A DNA stretch of 64,000 nucleotides from Caminibacter pacificus (lineage in GTDB: Bacteria; Campylobacterota; Campylobacteria; Campylobacterales; Nautiliaceae): NCBI RefSeq assembly GCF_003752135.1, contig NZ_RJVK01000003.1, positions 62,001 to 126,000 on the forward strand. Reading direction: 5' to 3'. The notes under the pieces are model-generated. The model worked only from the letters and a program-made list of their open reading frames with translations, did not search any database and had not been told where the DNA came from. Made by a program: the position numbers and the translations under genes. Below are positions 1 to 11,120 of this stretch, piece after piece. Numbering within the stretch: the stretch's first letter is position 1; each line of letters opens with the position of its first letter.

Positions 1-1046
1 TAGTATGCACTAAATGCAAGTTTTTTAGTCATTTGATAGCTTGCACCACCAATGTATTCAGCACTGTTTTCTTTTGCTGCGTTATGAATGTTAGTTGCAC
101 CTACGTATACGCTTGTTTTAGGATCAACTTTCATTCCAACTTTTGCATATACTGCTGTAGCGTCAGTCATATTAGCAATTGAATATCTCAATGCTGTAGG
201 AGCGATTGCTGCGATTGGTGAATCAACACTTAGTTCTACAACACCAGGTTTGTCGTTTGTTTGAGCGAAACCGATTTTTCCGCAGAATTGATCCATTTGA
301 CCTTTTACGCTTACATGGTAGTAATTATGTGCATCACTAGCACCGTCAAGTTTACCAGTTGCAGCATCTACATGTAATGCTAAACCGTAATCTTTAAGAA
401 CATTGAAGTCTCCAACGAATACCCAGTCATAATCTAATAGGCTAGTAGCGTTGAAGTACCATACTTGTGCAGTTCCAAATGCATCGTTGCTATAAATAGC
501 AGCTGCAGTATAGATATCATTAGAAATAGTTTTTCCAAGTGGAGTATCATCAACGTTTGTTAATGCATCAACATATCCAGCAGCTACAGTTAACCCGTTA
601 CCTACATTGTAAGTAGCGATTGCACCAGCACCGTGAGCTGTTGTTTGAGGATCAGCACTTGTAATTGGTGTTAATACAGGAATTTTACCAACGATAGCGT
701 TTAATCCGTTGTTGCTATATTTTAAGAAGAATAAGTTATCAAGTAATGTAACATCTACATCAGCTTTAATGTTTGAAGTTGATCTATCTCTTACGTCAGT
801 TTGATCACTTACTCTCCATACGAAGCTTAAGTTTTCAGCAACAGGAATATTGAATACGAATTTAGCATTCGTTCTCCATCTGTTGTAGTCTTGATTTCCG
901 CTATGGAAATGTTCATTATAGAATCTTAATCTTAAATATCCGCTTACGCTTACGTTTTTAATAGCTTGTTCAAGTGGAGTAGCTGCGCTTGCAATACTCA
1001 TTGAACCCATAGCTACTAATGCTGCTAAAGATAGTTTTTTTAGCAT
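1..1046 (-). CDS. major outer-membrane porin, 3'-truncated by window edge
   Basis: The reading frame opens at an ATG at 1046 behind an AAGGAGAGAG ribosome site and stays open to base 1, giving about 348 codons. The product starts with a clear Sec signal peptide (MLKKLSLAALVAMGSMSIASA, cleaved after ASA). The mature part has alternating hydrophobic and polar stretches rich in Gly, Asn, Tyr and Asp, as in a beta-barrel. Segments such as VSGYLRLRFYNEHF and NAIVGKIPVLTPIT resemble the N-terminal half of Campylobacter/Arcobacter major outer-membrane porins (MOMP family). It probably forms a general diffusion channel. The last strands, which would end in an aromatic residue, lie outside the window. 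It is transcribed alone from a promoter at about 1078-1083. The porin role is secure; the exact family is inferred. Confidence 0.8.
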   Translation of the reverse strand, partial: MLKKLSLAALVAMGSMSIASAATPLEQAIKNVSVSGYLRLRFYNEHFHSGNQDYNRWRTNAKFVFNIPVAENLSFVWRVSDQTDVRDRSTSNIKADVDVTLLDNLFFLKYSNNGLNAIVGKIPVLTPITSADPQTTAHGAGAIATYNVGNGLTVAAGYVDALTNVDDTPLGKTISNDIYTAAAIYSNDAFGTAQVWYFNATSLLDYDWVFVGDFNVLKDYGLALHVDAATGKLDGASDAHNYYHVSVKGQMDQFCGKIGFAQTNDKPGVVELSVDSPIAAIAPTALRYSIANMTDATAVYAKVGMKVDPKTSVYVGATNIHNAAKENSAEYIGGASYQMTKKLAFSAY

Positions 1047-1077
1047 TCTCTCTCCTTTTTTTTAATTTTGTCTCATT

Positions 1078-1083
1078 ATTATA
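1078..1083 (-). promoter_or_regulatory. -10 box of the porin gene
   Basis: On the minus strand TATAAT lies about 32 bp before the porin ATG, in a very AT-rich leader. No good -35 is visible. This is common in Campylobacterota, where the extended AT-rich region often replaces a -35 box. Confidence 0.5.
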
Positions 1084-1156
1084 ACTACAAATTTTTTAAA
1101 AATCAAATATTTTGTGCTATTTTTGTGTTTTTTTATAGTTTTTTGTTAATTTTTGA

Positions 1157-2618
<1,462 letters not shown>

Positions 2619-2622
<4 letters not shown>

Positions 2623-3833
2623 TGACAACTCACTTCATCCGGAATCTCAAGAGCAGCAACTCCTGGAAGTTTTTTACCTTCAAGCAGTTCAAGAGACGCT
2701 CCGCCTCCCGTTGAAATAAACGTCATCTCTTCATCATCTCCGGCTCTTTGTACGGCATCGGCAGTATCACCTCCGCCCACCACTTTGATTCCATGACTTC
2801 TTGCAATTTCATGAGAAATCTTAAACGTACCCCTGCTGAATTTATCCATCTCATAAACACCCATAGGTCCGTTCCAAAGAATAGTTTGTGCATCCCATAA
2901 CACTTCTCCGAACAATCTTACAGTCGCAGGTCCGATATCAAGCCCCATCCATCCGTCTGGAATTTCTTGATAAGTTACGTATTTAACCATCGCATCTTCT
3001 GCGAATTTATCGGCAATTACGATATCTACAGGAAGATAAAATTTAACCCCGAGTCTCTTTGCTTCCGCCATAATTTTTAACGCTTCATCGATCAAATCGT
3101 CTTCAACAAGCGAATTTCCGACGTTATATCCCATTGCTTTTAAAAACGTAAACGCCATACCACCGCCGATAATCATTTTATCGACTTTCGGTAAAAGATT
3201 CACAAGAGCTTGAAGCTTACCGCTAACTTTGCTACCACCTACCACAGCTACAAACGGTCTTACCGGTTTTTCAAGGAGTTTATGGAAAAAGTTTATTTCT
3301 TTAAGTAGCAAAAATCCGCCAGCTTTATGACAATCATCATAAAATCTCGTAATAGCCTCGACACTCGCATGAGCTCTGTGTGAAACACCGAATGCGTCGT
3401 TAATATAAAAATCTCCAAATTCGCTTAATTCTTTTGCAAATCCTTCGTCGTTTTTCGTTTCTCTGCTATCGAATCTTACGTTTTCAAGGAGTAAAACCTC
3501 TCCCTCTTTTAAATTAGCCGCTTTTTCTTTAGCATCAGGACCCACTACGTCTTTTGCCATAATAACGTCTTGTTTTAATAAATGAGAAAGTCTTTTTGCT
3601 ACCGGTTTTAATGAAAATTTTTCGTTAAACTCACCTTTTGGTCTTCCGAGGTGGCTTGCGATTACGATTTTGCAGTCGTTGTCAAGAAGATATTTAATAG
3701 TAGGAAGAGCCATTCTGATTCTTCTGTCATCAGTAATATTTCCGAATTCATCCAAAGGCACGTTAAAATCACATCTTACAAAAACCCTATCACCTCTTTT
3801 TATAGGCAAATCTTTTGGCGAATTAATTTTCAT
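2619..3833 (-). CDS. pgk: phosphoglycerate kinase
   Basis: Transfers phosphate between 1,3-bisphosphoglycerate and ADP. About 404 residues with the two-domain PGK layout. Visible motifs are [12 protein letters not shown] (substrate-binding N-domain), [40 protein letters not shown] (nucleotide site) and [10 protein letters not shown] plus [14 protein letters not shown] at the C-domain. The ATG at 3833 follows GGAGAGGT at good spacing; an in-frame start 48 bases upstream has no ribosome site and I reject it. A promoter is visible just upstream (TATAAT at 3852-3857), so pgk-tpiA-fabI can be transcribed apart from gap. Confidence 0.96.
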
Positions 3834-3851
3834 ACCTCTCCTTTTTTCAAA

Positions 3852-3881
3852 ATTATATCCAATCCGCTTGAGTTTTAACAA
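3852..3881 (-). promoter_or_regulatory. probable pgk promoter
   Basis: On the minus strand TTGTTA, an 18-bp spacer and a perfect TATAAT are followed about 20 bp later by the pgk ATG. The 185-bp gap between gap and pgk also holds two copies of GTTGAGGTT about 35 bp apart, of unknown meaning. Called from consensus match only. Confidence 0.5.
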
Positions 3882-4018
3882 ATCAAACCCGACTCTCCAA
3901 CCCTTTTTTTAACCTCAACTTTACAAATTTTTTTAGAATCTTATATTTACAACCTCAACACCCATACCATTTAATCTATCAAACTAATCTTTTCCAACAA
4001 TTTCACAAACTTACTATT

Positions 4019-5008
4019 TCACTCTCCCCACTTATACACATACTCCGCCATATCAAGAAGCCTATTTGAATATCCCCATTCGTTATCATACCAGGCAAAA
4101 AGTTTTAATAGTTTTCCGTTTGCCTGAGTTAAATCGGGTACAAAAACACTACTTTCTTTTCTTCCGTTAATATCGCTACTTACGGCATACTCGTAATCTA
4201 TTCCGATTATTCCTTTAAAATCCGTCTTAGCGTGAAATTCTATCAGCTCGTTTATCTCATCGGCTTTAACTTCTTTTTCAAGTTGCAAGGTCAAATCCAT
4301 AAGCGATACGTTATTTACAGGCACTCTCACACTCCTTCCGTCAAGTTTTCCTTTTAAATTCGGTAAAACTTTATAAATAGCCTTTGCCGCTCCCGTAAAA
4401 GTGGGGATAATGTTACTCGCAGCAGCACGCGAGCGTCTTATGTCTCTAAGATTTGGAGCGTCAAGGAGTTTTTGATCCATCGTATAGCTGTGGATGGTTG
4501 TCATAAATCCTGAAACTATCGAATATTTCTCATCAATTATTTTAGCTATAGGAGCTAAGCAGTTCGTAGTACAAGAAGCGTTTGAAATTACGCTTTGGCC
4601 GTTATATTCTTTATGATTCACTCCGTAAACGAAAGTCGGAGTATCATCGTTTGCGGGTGCTGAAATAATCACTTTTTTCACATTACCTTTCAAATGCTCT
4701 TTTACTTCATCAAAACTTAAAAATTTCCCGGTAGATTCTATAACTACATCAGCTTCACTAAAATCACACTCTTTAGGAGTCGTTTTTTGAGAATAATTGA
4801 CAAAATGAGGTCCGATTTTTAATGTCTGAGAGTCCAAAACTTCGATATCTTCCAAATTTCCTCTGATAGTGTCGTGTTTTAATAAATAAGCGGCAATTTC
4901 GATAGGCATAATATCGTTAATAGCTACAAGTTCGAATTCATCTCTTTTCAAAAGTGCTCTTATAACGTTTCTGCCTATTCTGCCAATTCCGTTAATTGCT
5001 ATTTTCAT
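4019..5008 (-). CDS. gap: glyceraldehyde-3-phosphate dehydrogenase (type I)
   Basis: Oxidises glyceraldehyde 3-phosphate to 1,3-bisphosphoglycerate, or runs in reverse in autotrophic gluconeogenesis. The product has 329 residues. The NAD-binding Rossmann start is MKIAINGIGRIGRNVIRAL; the catalytic Cys146 sits in ISNASCTTNCLAP; the matching His is in TTIHSYT; the substrate arginine region is GRSVRVPV; and the C-terminus has the usual WYDNEWGYS. It faces away from nadD across only 38 bp. That spacer holds a TATAAT for this strand and a TATAGT for the other, so the two genes probably share a compact divergent promoter. Confidence 0.97.
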   Translation of the reverse strand: MKIAINGIGRIGRNVIRALLKRDEFELVAINDIMPIEIAAYLLKHDTIRGNLEDIEVLDSQTLKIGPHFVNYSQKTTPKECDFSEADVVIESTGKFLSFDEVKEHLKGNVKKVIISAPANDDTPTFVYGVNHKEYNGQSVISNASCTTNCLAPIAKIIDEKYSIVSGFMTTIHSYTMDQKLLDAPNLRDIRRSRAAASNIIPTFTGAAKAIYKVLPNLKGKLDGRSVRVPVNNVSLMDLTLQLEKEVKADEINELIEFHAKTDFKGIIGIDYEYAVSSDINGRKESSVFVPDLTQANGKLLKLFAWYDNEWGYSNRLLDMAEYVYKWGE

Positions 5009-5046
5009 TAACCGCCTTTTTGATGAAATTATAGTAAAATTCCGTT

Positions 5047-5598
5047 ATGAAAACAGCAATTTTCGGCGGAAGTTTTGACCCCGTACATTTAGGACATATC
5101 GAAATTGTTAAAAAAGCTCTTGAAAATTTGGACATTGATAAGGTAATAATAGTACCCAATTATCTCAATCCGTTAAAAAAAAGCTTCTCGGCACCGCCGG
5201 AACTTAGGCTAAAATGGCTAAAAGAGGTTTTTAGTGATTTTGAAAAAGTGGAAGTGAGCGATTATGAAATTTCAAAAAATCGCCCCGTCTATTCGATAGA
5301 AACAGTAAAACATTTCAATCCGACTTATTTTATAATAGGAAGCGACAACCTAAAAACGCTTGATAAATGGAAAAATATTCAAGAGCTTAAAAATATGGTA
5401 GAATTTGTAGTAGCCACAAGAGGAGAACTCGACGAAAATCTCCTAAAAAAGCACAATATAAAAAAAATTATAAATATTGACGTTCCGATAAGTTCTACGG
5501 AAATAAGAAATTGTAATTTTAAATTTTTACCTAAAAAAATCGAAAAAGAAATAAAGGAGTTTTATGGACAGAATTGCAAAAATAAAAGAGCTACTTGA
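5047..5598 (+). CDS. nadD: nicotinate-nucleotide adenylyltransferase
   Basis: Adenylates nicotinate mononucleotide to deamido-NAD in NAD synthesis. The product has 183 residues. The nucleotidyltransferase T/HxGH motif is at the N-terminus (AIFGGSFDPVHLGHIEIV), and the second signature ISSTEIR lies near the C-terminus (PISSTEIRN). It overlaps rsfS by 35 bp, a pairing that is widely conserved. The start follows a compact TATAGT promoter shared with gap. The C-terminal residues after KKIEKEIKEFYG come from the region that also encodes the rsfS start, so the tail may be of little functional weight. Confidence 0.93.
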   Translation: MKTAIFGGSFDPVHLGHIEIVKKALENLDIDKVIIVPNYLNPLKKSFSAPPELRLKWLKEVFSDFEKVEVSDYEISKNRPVYSIETVKHFNPTYFIIGSDNLKTLDKWKNIQELKNMVEFVVATRGELDENLLKKHNIKKIINIDVPISSTEIRNCNFKFLPKKIEKEIKEFYGQNCKNKRAT

Positions 5599-5890
5599 CG
5601 AAAAAAAAGCACTTGATATTATGGATTACGACTTAAGAGATACGGATTATTTCGTAGATTACGTAGTAGTTGCTACAACAATGGCGGACAAACACGCAAA
5701 AGCGCTACTCGATCATCTCAAAAAAACCTTAAAACCTCTTGGTGAAGAGTTTTTGGGTGTTGATGAGAGTGACGATTGGACCGTTATCGACTTAGGTGAT
5801 ATTTTAATTCATCTAATGAGTGAAGAATACAGAGCAAAATATCAAATGGACGAATTTTTAAAAGAGATAAAAGAAAAATTAAGAGGTTAA
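5564..5890 (+). CDS. rsfS: ribosome silencing factor RsfS
   Basis: RsfS binds ribosomal protein L14 and blocks subunit joining when nutrients are short. The product has 108 residues, the usual size. The conserved family pattern is visible: ALDIMDYDLRDTDYFVDYVVVATT, then LGVDESDDWTVIDLGDILIHLMSEEYRAKYQMDEFL (the W-x-x-x-D-x-G-D and H-x-x-x-x-x-R-x-x-Y parts). The ATG at 5564 lies inside the end of nadD behind AAAGGAG. Its end overlaps the convergent DUF523 gene by 12 bp. Confidence 0.93.
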   Translation: MDRIAKIKELLDEKKALDIMDYDLRDTDYFVDYVVVATTMADKHAKALLDHLKKTLKPLGEEFLGVDESDDWTVIDLGDILIHLMSEEYRAKYQMDEFLKEIKEKLRG

Positions 5891-6310
5891 ATCCCACTCG
5901 CTAATAAGCTCGATTCCCTCTTCTTTTAGTATTTTACTCGTAAGCCCGGGTGCGTCGCATTTGCATTCGCATCCGTTAATATAAGCACTTGTTTTTTTAA
6001 CACCACAACTTGGAGATTTCTCTTTTCCAATAAAAACCTTAATATTATTTTCTTTGCAAATTCTAAGGGCTTCTTTCGCACCTTTTAAAAACGCATCCGT
6101 TTTATCAACTCCGTTTATATCGATAATCTTATCTCCTATGAATCTCGCAGGAGGACGAGGAGTCGGAAGCGCAAAAGCTTCCGGACAAAAAGGAATAAGC
6201 TCGTACTTTTCTTTTAGTTTTTCTATGATTTCCAAAGGCAAAGGCTTTGATTTGCCGTCGTACCTACATGGAACCCCAAGCATACACTCGCTAATCATAG
6301 CCTTTTGCAC
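5879..6310 (-). CDS. DUF523 family protein
   Basis: A 143-residue cytosolic protein of the DUF523 family, whose biochemical role is not established. It shows the family pattern: SECMLGVPCRYDGKSK at the N-terminus, FCPEAFALPTPRPPAR in the middle, then KEKSPSCGVKKTSAYING and CECKCDAPGLTSKIL. The conserved cysteines suggest metal or Fe-S binding (inference). The start is a GTG at 6310 behind AAGGAG at 8 nt; it touches the argS stop, so translation is coupled to argS. An ATG at 6298 is the alternative. It ends inside the tail of rsfS on the other strand. Confidence 0.85.
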   Translation of the reverse strand: MQKAMISECMLGVPCRYDGKSKPLPLEIIEKLKEKYELIPFCPEAFALPTPRPPARFIGDKIIDINGVDKTDAFLKGAKEALRICKENNIKVFIGKEKSPSCGVKKTSAYINGCECKCDAPGLTSKILKEEGIELISEWDLTS

Positions 6311-7932
6311 TACATTTTCTCCTTAGCCGTAATTCCAAGTAATGAAAGCCCGAGTTTAATTATACTTCCGACAACCGCTAAGATTTTAAGTCTAATATCT
6401 TCTCTTTCACTTCCGATAACTTTGTTTTTATTATAAAAACTATGAAACTCACTTGCCAAATCGATAAGATAGTTTGTTAGTCTATGAGGCTCTCTTGCAC
6501 TAAACGCATCTTCCAAAACATAAGGAATTTGAAGAGCTAAAAAGAGCAAATCTTTTTCGTCTTCGCTCAAATCTTTAAGCTCCACATTTTTTACGTCATC
6601 GTAATCAATGCCTTTGTTTCTGAAAATACTTCTAACCCTTGCATGAGCGTAATTAACGTAATAACTCGGGTTGCTTGCGTCTTGTTTGTTTAAATCGTCA
6701 ACGTCAAATTCCAGATGAGTATCGGCTTTTTTGGTTAAAAATACGAATCTAAGAGCATCCGCCCCAACATCTTCCACAACATCTCTTACTAAGATGAAAT
6801 TTCCGGCCCTTTTACTCATCTTGTAAGGCTCTCCGCCTTTTAGAAGTTTTACCATTTGAGACAAAAGTATTTCAAGTTTTTCCGGCTCAAATCCCAAGAA
6901 CTTGATAGCCGCTTTTACCCTTGCAATATATCCGTGGTGGTCCGCTCCCCAGATATTGATGTATCTATCAAATCCTCTTTTGAATTTATCCCAGTGATAG
7001 ATAATATCACCGGCCAAATATGTAGGTCTTCCGTCTTCTCTTACTACCACTCTATCTTTTTCATCTTTATATTCGCTACTTTTAAGCCAAATTTTTCCGT
7101 CTTTTTCATACAAAGCGCCGTGTTCTTCTAAGATTTTTCTAACCTCATCCCAGTATTTATAAAGACTTCTCTCACTAACCCAATTATCAAAAGGCGTCAC
7201 GTTTAGGGCTTTTATATCGCTTTTTATCTCTTCAAGCATTTTATCTTTAGCCCAAAGACTTAACCTCTCATCTTCGAATTTCGCTTCTTTTTTGCCTTCA
7301 TTTTCTACAATTTCCACAGGATTTTTAAAATAATCTTCTCCAAATTCCTCTATTGCTTCTTTTGCCAAATCTTTAATATATTCGCCTCTGTAGTATTCAT
7401 CCGGCCACTCGACTTCAAGTCCCAAAATCTCACGCGCCGCAAGATAAACCGAAAGCCCAAGAAGCGTTATCTGACGTCCCGCATCGTTTACGTAGTATTC
7501 TGTCACTACGTCATACCCTACATGACGCCCGATTCTTGTAAGAGCATCCCCAAAAATCGCACCCCTTGCATGTCCGATATGCAATGGTCCGGTAGGGTTT
7601 GCTGAGATGTATTCAAGCAAGATTTTTTCTTTTCCTTCGCCTTTTGCAAAATTTTCTTTTTCTTCCAATACCCTATTTGCGAATTCGTCCAAAAATTTAT
7701 CACTAAGTTTTATATTCACAAATCCGCTTAGAGGCTCTACACTTTCGAATTCTTCGCACTTCCCAAGTTTTTCACATAGATTTTTTGCAAATTCCACAGG
7801 ATTTTGTTTGTTCATTTTGGCATATTTAAATACAGGCACCGCATAATGCCCGAACTCTTTTTGTTTGGGTTTGTTAATCGGAGGATGTTCTCCTAAATGG
7901 TCTTTAAAAATATCGGCAACTCTTTTTTTCAT
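6310..7932 (-). CDS. argS: arginine-tRNA ligase
   Basis: Charges tRNA-Arg. The product has 540 residues. Class I synthetase signatures are clear: [19 protein letters not shown] (HIGH) and KMSKRAG (KMSKS-like). The N-terminal ArgS-specific domain and a C-terminal DALR anticodon-binding domain flank the Rossmann core; the tail includes [17 protein letters not shown]. Its ATG overlaps the gmk stop as ATGA. In Campylobacter jejuni, as I recall, tatA lies between gmk and argS; here it is absent and the two genes join directly. Confidence 0.97.
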   Translation of the reverse strand: MKKRVADIFKDHLGEHPPINKPKQKEFGHYAVPVFKYAKMNKQNPVEFAKNLCEKLGKCEEFESVEPLSGFVNIKLSDKFLDEFANRVLEEKENFAKGEGKEKILLEYISANPTGPLHIGHARGAIFGDALTRIGRHVGYDVVTEYYVNDAGRQITLLGLSVYLAAREILGLEVEWPDEYYRGEYIKDLAKEAIEEFGEDYFKNPVEIVENEGKKEAKFEDERLSLWAKDKMLEEIKSDIKALNVTPFDNWVSERSLYKYWDEVRKILEEHGALYEKDGKIWLKSSEYKDEKDRVVVREDGRPTYLAGDIIYHWDKFKRGFDRYINIWGADHHGYIARVKAAIKFLGFEPEKLEILLSQMVKLLKGGEPYKMSKRAGNFILVRDVVEDVGADALRFVFLTKKADTHLEFDVDDLNKQDASNPSYYVNYAHARVRSIFRNKGIDYDDVKNVELKDLSEDEKDLLFLALQIPYVLEDAFSAREPHRLTNYLIDLASEFHSFYNKNKVIGSEREDIRLKILAVVGSIIKLGLSLLGITAKEKM

Positions 7933-8561
7933 TCACTCCCTTTCCAATGATTTATAAATTTATCAAGTTCGTATTTGCTCGTTTTGATTAAAGATGAAAT
8001 AGCCACACTTCTTAAAAATTCTTTCGCCACTTCAAAATCGTCGTTTATCAAAAGATAGTCGTATTCCGGAATTTTTTTCATTTCATGAAGTGCGTTTATC
8101 ATTCTGACTTTCAGAGTCTCTTCAGTTTCCGTTCCTCTGTTTTTGAGTCTTTCAATCAACGTATGCTTATCTTTTGTAGTTACAAATACGCTCGTTACTA
8201 CATCCGGATACGCTTTTCTAACCGCTTCGTGTCCTTGAACGTCAATATCCAAAAATACGATTTTACCTTCATCCAAGGCTTTATTTATCTGAATTTTGCT
8301 CGTTCCGTAAAAATTTCCGTGCACTTCGGCCCATTCAAGAAAATAACCTTTTTCCACATCTTCTAAAAATTCGTCTTTAGTTACGAAAAAATAATCAACT
8401 CCGTCTTTTTCTCCGTCTCTAATCGGACGAGTTGTCGTAGAGATACTAAAATAAGCCTTATCCCCAAGCTCTTCGCAAACCGCTCTTGCTAAAGAAGTCT
8501 TCCCACTACCGCTCGGACCCGATACGACTAAAATACTTCCCTTTACTTTCAGATAATCCAT
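7929..8561 (-). CDS. gmk: guanylate kinase
   Basis: Phosphorylates GMP to GDP. The product has 210 residues. The P-loop is [17 protein letters not shown]; the GMP-binding region is [21 protein letters not shown], followed by [15 protein letters not shown] and VFLDIDVQG. It lies one base after the acidic-protein gene and overlaps argS by ATGA, so these three genes form one unit. Confidence 0.97.
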   Translation of the reverse strand: MDYLKVKGSILVVSGPSGSGKTSLARAVCEELGDKAYFSISTTTRPIRDGEKDGVDYFFVTKDEFLEDVEKGYFLEWAEVHGNFYGTSKIQINKALDEGKIVFLDIDVQGHEAVRKAYPDVVTSVFVTTKDKHTLIERLKNRGTETEETLKVRMINALHEMKKIPEYDYLLINDDFEVAKEFLRSVAISSLIKTSKYELDKFINHWKGSE

Positions 8562-8562
8562 C

Positions 8563-9801
8563 TTAGCCTCCGAAATCTATTGTTATGGTAACTTTTGCTT
8601 TTGCTTTTTTAAGCTCTTCCCAATTGATATTTAAGATATTTCCAAGAGTTTTTTCTTCAAGACTCGGCTCGTCTTTAGCGAATTCTTCGATTTTCGGCTC
8701 GTTTTCTATTGCCGCAGACTCTTCTATTTCAGGAGTTTCTTCACTCTCAGGCGTCTCTTCTATATCTTCTCCAAGAGCTTTTGCAAGTTCGCTTTCATCC
8801 AAATTCTCAAGCTCGTCGAATTCTTCCGCGCTTTCTTGAGACTCGTTAGTTTCAGGCTCTTCGATAGGCTCGTCATCCATTACCGTCTCGTCAATCGCTT
8901 CGAATTCTTCAATTTTTTCTTCAATTTCTTCGTCTTCATTCGCTAAATTTTCATCCTCAAGCAAATCGTCTATATTTTCGCTCTCTTGTGTAGTTGATTC
9001 TTCTTCAATTTCATCCAAAGAGACCATAACGTCATCAACATCTTCGTTATCTTTATCCAGCTCACTATCTTCTTGAAGCTCTTCTAAGTCTTCCACATCA
9101 AAATTTTCATCTACAAAATCTTCATCAACCTCTTCTTTTACTTCCATTTCCTCTTCAAGAGCTTTTTCTTCGACTTTATCCAAAGTTTCCTCCTCATTTT
9201 CGATTTTTTCTATATCTTCGACAAGTTCGTCTTCGTTAATCAAAAATTCCTCTTCTTCGTCTTTCTCCTCGACTTCGTTATCCAAGTCGTTTTCTTCGAC
9301 CAAAAAGTCATTATCCTCTTCCAAATCGTCAAGCCCCTCTACTTCCTCAAGTCCTCCAAGCTCATCCAAATCCTCAAGCGAATCCAAATCGTCCAAATCC
9401 CCGATATCTTCCAAATTTTCATCAAAGCTTTCAATATCCATATCGTCACTTAAATCGTCGATATTAATCTCTTCCGAATCACTTGAAGTCTCATCTTTTT
9501 GAAGATTGTCGATAAAATCGATCAAATCCGTAGGCAAAAACGGCTTAAAAAGATAGCTATCAAACCCGGGAACTTTCTCGTCATTTTTACTCAAAATCAA
9601 AACGTATTTCGCTTGATAAATCTCTTTTAACTCTTTTAAAAACTCATCCGTTAAGATATCTTTGTCGATAAAAACGATATCGAATTTACCCTCGGGCATA
9701 TAATCGCTGGTACCTATTTCTACTTCGTCGCCTTTTTTTTCGGCACTAAGGGTGAAAAGTTTTTGGATGGTTGGATTATTGGAAAATAGAAGAATTTTCA
9801 T
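8563..9801 (-). CDS. highly acidic protein with N-terminal pseudo-receiver domain
   Basis: The product has about 412 residues from the ATG at 9801; an upstream in-frame start lacks a ribosome site. Residues 1-100 look like a response-regulator receiver fold: KILLFSNN first strand, FDIVFIDKDIL at the acceptor position, and a late YLFKPFLPTDLIDFI like the conserved K-P motif. The first-strand acidic pair is missing (SNN), so it is probably not phosphorylated normally. Residues 115-385 are very acidic low-complexity sequence with repeated DDL/EDL/EEE units. The last 25 residues (TLGNILNINWEELKKAK) are compact again. C. jejuni has a 'highly acidic protein' at the same place between gmk and fliR. 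No function is known; scaffold or polar landmark roles are guesses. Confidence 0.75.
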   Translation of the reverse strand: MKILLFSNNPTIQKLFTLSAEKKGDEVEIGTSDYMPEGKFDIVFIDKDILTDEFLKELKEIYQAKYVLILSKNDEKVPGFDSYLFKPFLPTDLIDFIDNLQKDETSSDSEEINIDDLSDDMDIESFDENLEDIGDLDDLDSLEDLDELGGLEEVEGLDDLEEDNDFLVEENDLDNEVEEKDEEEEFLINEDELVEDIEKIENEEETLDKVEEKALEEEMEVKEEVDEDFVDENFDVEDLEELQEDSELDKDNEDVDDVMVSLDEIEEESTTQESENIDDLLEDENLANEDEEIEEKIEEFEAIDETVMDDEPIEEPETNESQESAEEFDELENLDESELAKALGEDIEETPESEETPEIEESAAIENEPKIEEFAKDEPSLEEKTLGNILNINWEELKKAKAKVTITIDFGG

Positions 9802-9844
9802 AGACCGGCCTTTTTTAATATAATTATAGTAAAAAAGGGCGAAT

Positions 9845-10363
9845 TTGAAAAAGATTATCCTACTTATTGCCACTATTCTCTTTGCAAAAGAGGTATATTT
9901 TATGCCAATGGACGGAGAAATCGCTCAAAAAAGATTAAGCGAGTTATTTTCTCACGCTCACCAAAACATAAAAATCACAATCTACACGTTCACAAACAAA
10001 AAATTGGCAAGAGCTTTAAAAATCGCGGCAAAAAAAGGTGTGAAAATTACTATTATCGCCGATAAAAAAGAAGCCAAATTCAGAAGAAGCGTCATTCCCA
10101 ATCTCGCAGCAATAAAAAATATAAAAGTACTGCTTTTAAGCGGTAAAAGATACAAAAACGGAGATAGAGCGAAGATGCACGTCAAGATGAGTATAATCGA
10201 CGATAAATATCTCGTAATCGGAAGTGCGAACTATTCTTATTCGGCTTTTTTTAAAAATTACGAATATATCTTGATAGAAACAGACAAAACATTAATCTCC
10301 GAATTCGAAAATTTCTTTAAAAAACTAAAAGTTATCTCAACTCCCTACAGACTCAGCCGATAA
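9845..10363 (+). CDS. exported phospholipase-D family nuclease
   Basis: The product has 172 residues and starts with a signal peptide (MKKIILLIATILFA). The single HKD motif is MHVKMSIIDDKYLVIGSANYS (His-x-Lys-x4-Asp followed by GSxN), as in small Nuc/NucT-type endonucleases that act as dimers. An upstream segment KITIYTFTNKKLARAL is also typical. It most likely cuts DNA or RNA outside the cytoplasm; Helicobacter NucT is a related nuclease with a role in DNA uptake, but orthology is inferred. The start is a TTG with AAAAAAGGGCG before it. It sits divergent to the acidic-protein gene across 43 bp and converges on fliR, overlapping it by 11 bp, so it looks inserted into an otherwise conserved block. 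Confidence 0.85.
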   Translation: MKKIILLIATILFAKEVYFMPMDGEIAQKRLSELFSHAHQNIKITIYTFTNKKLARALKIAAKKGVKITIIADKKEAKFRRSVIPNLAAIKNIKVLLLSGKRYKNGDRAKMHVKMSIIDDKYLVIGSANYSYSAFFKNYEYILIETDKTLISEFENFFKKLKVISTPYRLSR

Positions 10364-11120
10364 AATGCATAATAGCCCTAAAAGCTTGGGCTATTTCGTT
10401 CGAAAATACGTTCATCATACTTGATAAAATAACAATCAAAACGATAAAAGAGATACCGATTTTGATAGGAAACCCTACAACCAACAAGTTAAATTGCGGC
10501 ATAGTTTTCATAATCATTCCGAAAATTATGTCACTCATCAAAGAAATAGCCAAAATCGGAAAAGCAAGCCCGATTCCAATCATAAAATATTTTCCCATAT
10601 AAACGACAAAATATTCATAAACGTTGTGATAATTAAAAAAAGCCCCGAAAGGCAAAGACTCGAATGTTTTTGACATAAACAAAATCTCAAGATGATCCCC
10701 TCCCAAACTTAAAAAAACAAGAATAGCAACCCATGTGAAAAATTGAGAAAGGATTGTGGATTGGGTACCGAAATTCGGGTCTATTACGTTTGCCATAGTA
10801 AAACCCATGACAAAACTTATCTGCTCGGCCGCGTATTTTAAGATATCAAAAATAAGCTGAAGCGCCATCCCCACAAAAAAAGCAAAAGCCACCTCATTAA
10901 AAATCGCCAGCATTAAATTCAAAAGATTAATCTCAAAAGTAATTTTCGGCACGATTGGGAAAAATAGCACGCTAAGCCAAATACTAAGAGCCGCTTTAGC
11001 GCTCATCGGAATATTTACGTAGTTAAAAAAGGGCATAAAAGACAAAAAAGAGCTGATTCTAATAAAAAGCAGCAAAAAAGTTACGACATTGACAGGAGTT
11101 AGCCAATTGATTATTTCCAA
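10353..11120 (-). CDS. fliR: flagellar type III export protein FliR
   Basis: Integral membrane component of the flagellar export gate, working with FliP and FliQ. The product has 255 residues with several hydrophobic segments, starting INWLTPVNVVTFLLLFIRISSFLSFMP and containing the FliR-like VGMALQLIFDILKYAAEQISFVMGFTMANVIDPNFG. The start is a TTG at 11120 that overlaps the upstream ABC gene by 10 bp, behind AAAAGG at 7 nt. The order fliR next to an ABC ATPase, tsf and rpsB matches Campylobacter. Confidence 0.93.
   Translation of the reverse strand: MEIINWLTPVNVVTFLLLFIRISSFLSFMPFFNYVNIPMSAKAALSIWLSVLFFPIVPKITFEINLLNLMLAIFNEVAFAFFVGMALQLIFDILKYAAEQISFVMGFTMANVIDPNFGTQSTILSQFFTWVAILVFLSLGGDHLEILFMSKTFESLPFGAFFNYHNVYEYFVVYMGKYFMIGIGLAFPILAISLMSDIIFGMIMKTMPQFNLLVVGFPIKIGISFIVLIVILSSMMNVFSNEIAQAFRAIMHFIG

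Noticed and set aside
3834-3881. Extra N-terminal codons on pgk
   Set aside because: They overlap the promoter and have no ribosome site; the ATG at 3833 has GGAGAGGT.
9482-9801. Functional response regulator in the acidic protein
   Set aside because: The acidic pair of the first strand is missing, so normal phosphorylation is unlikely; I call it a pseudo-receiver.
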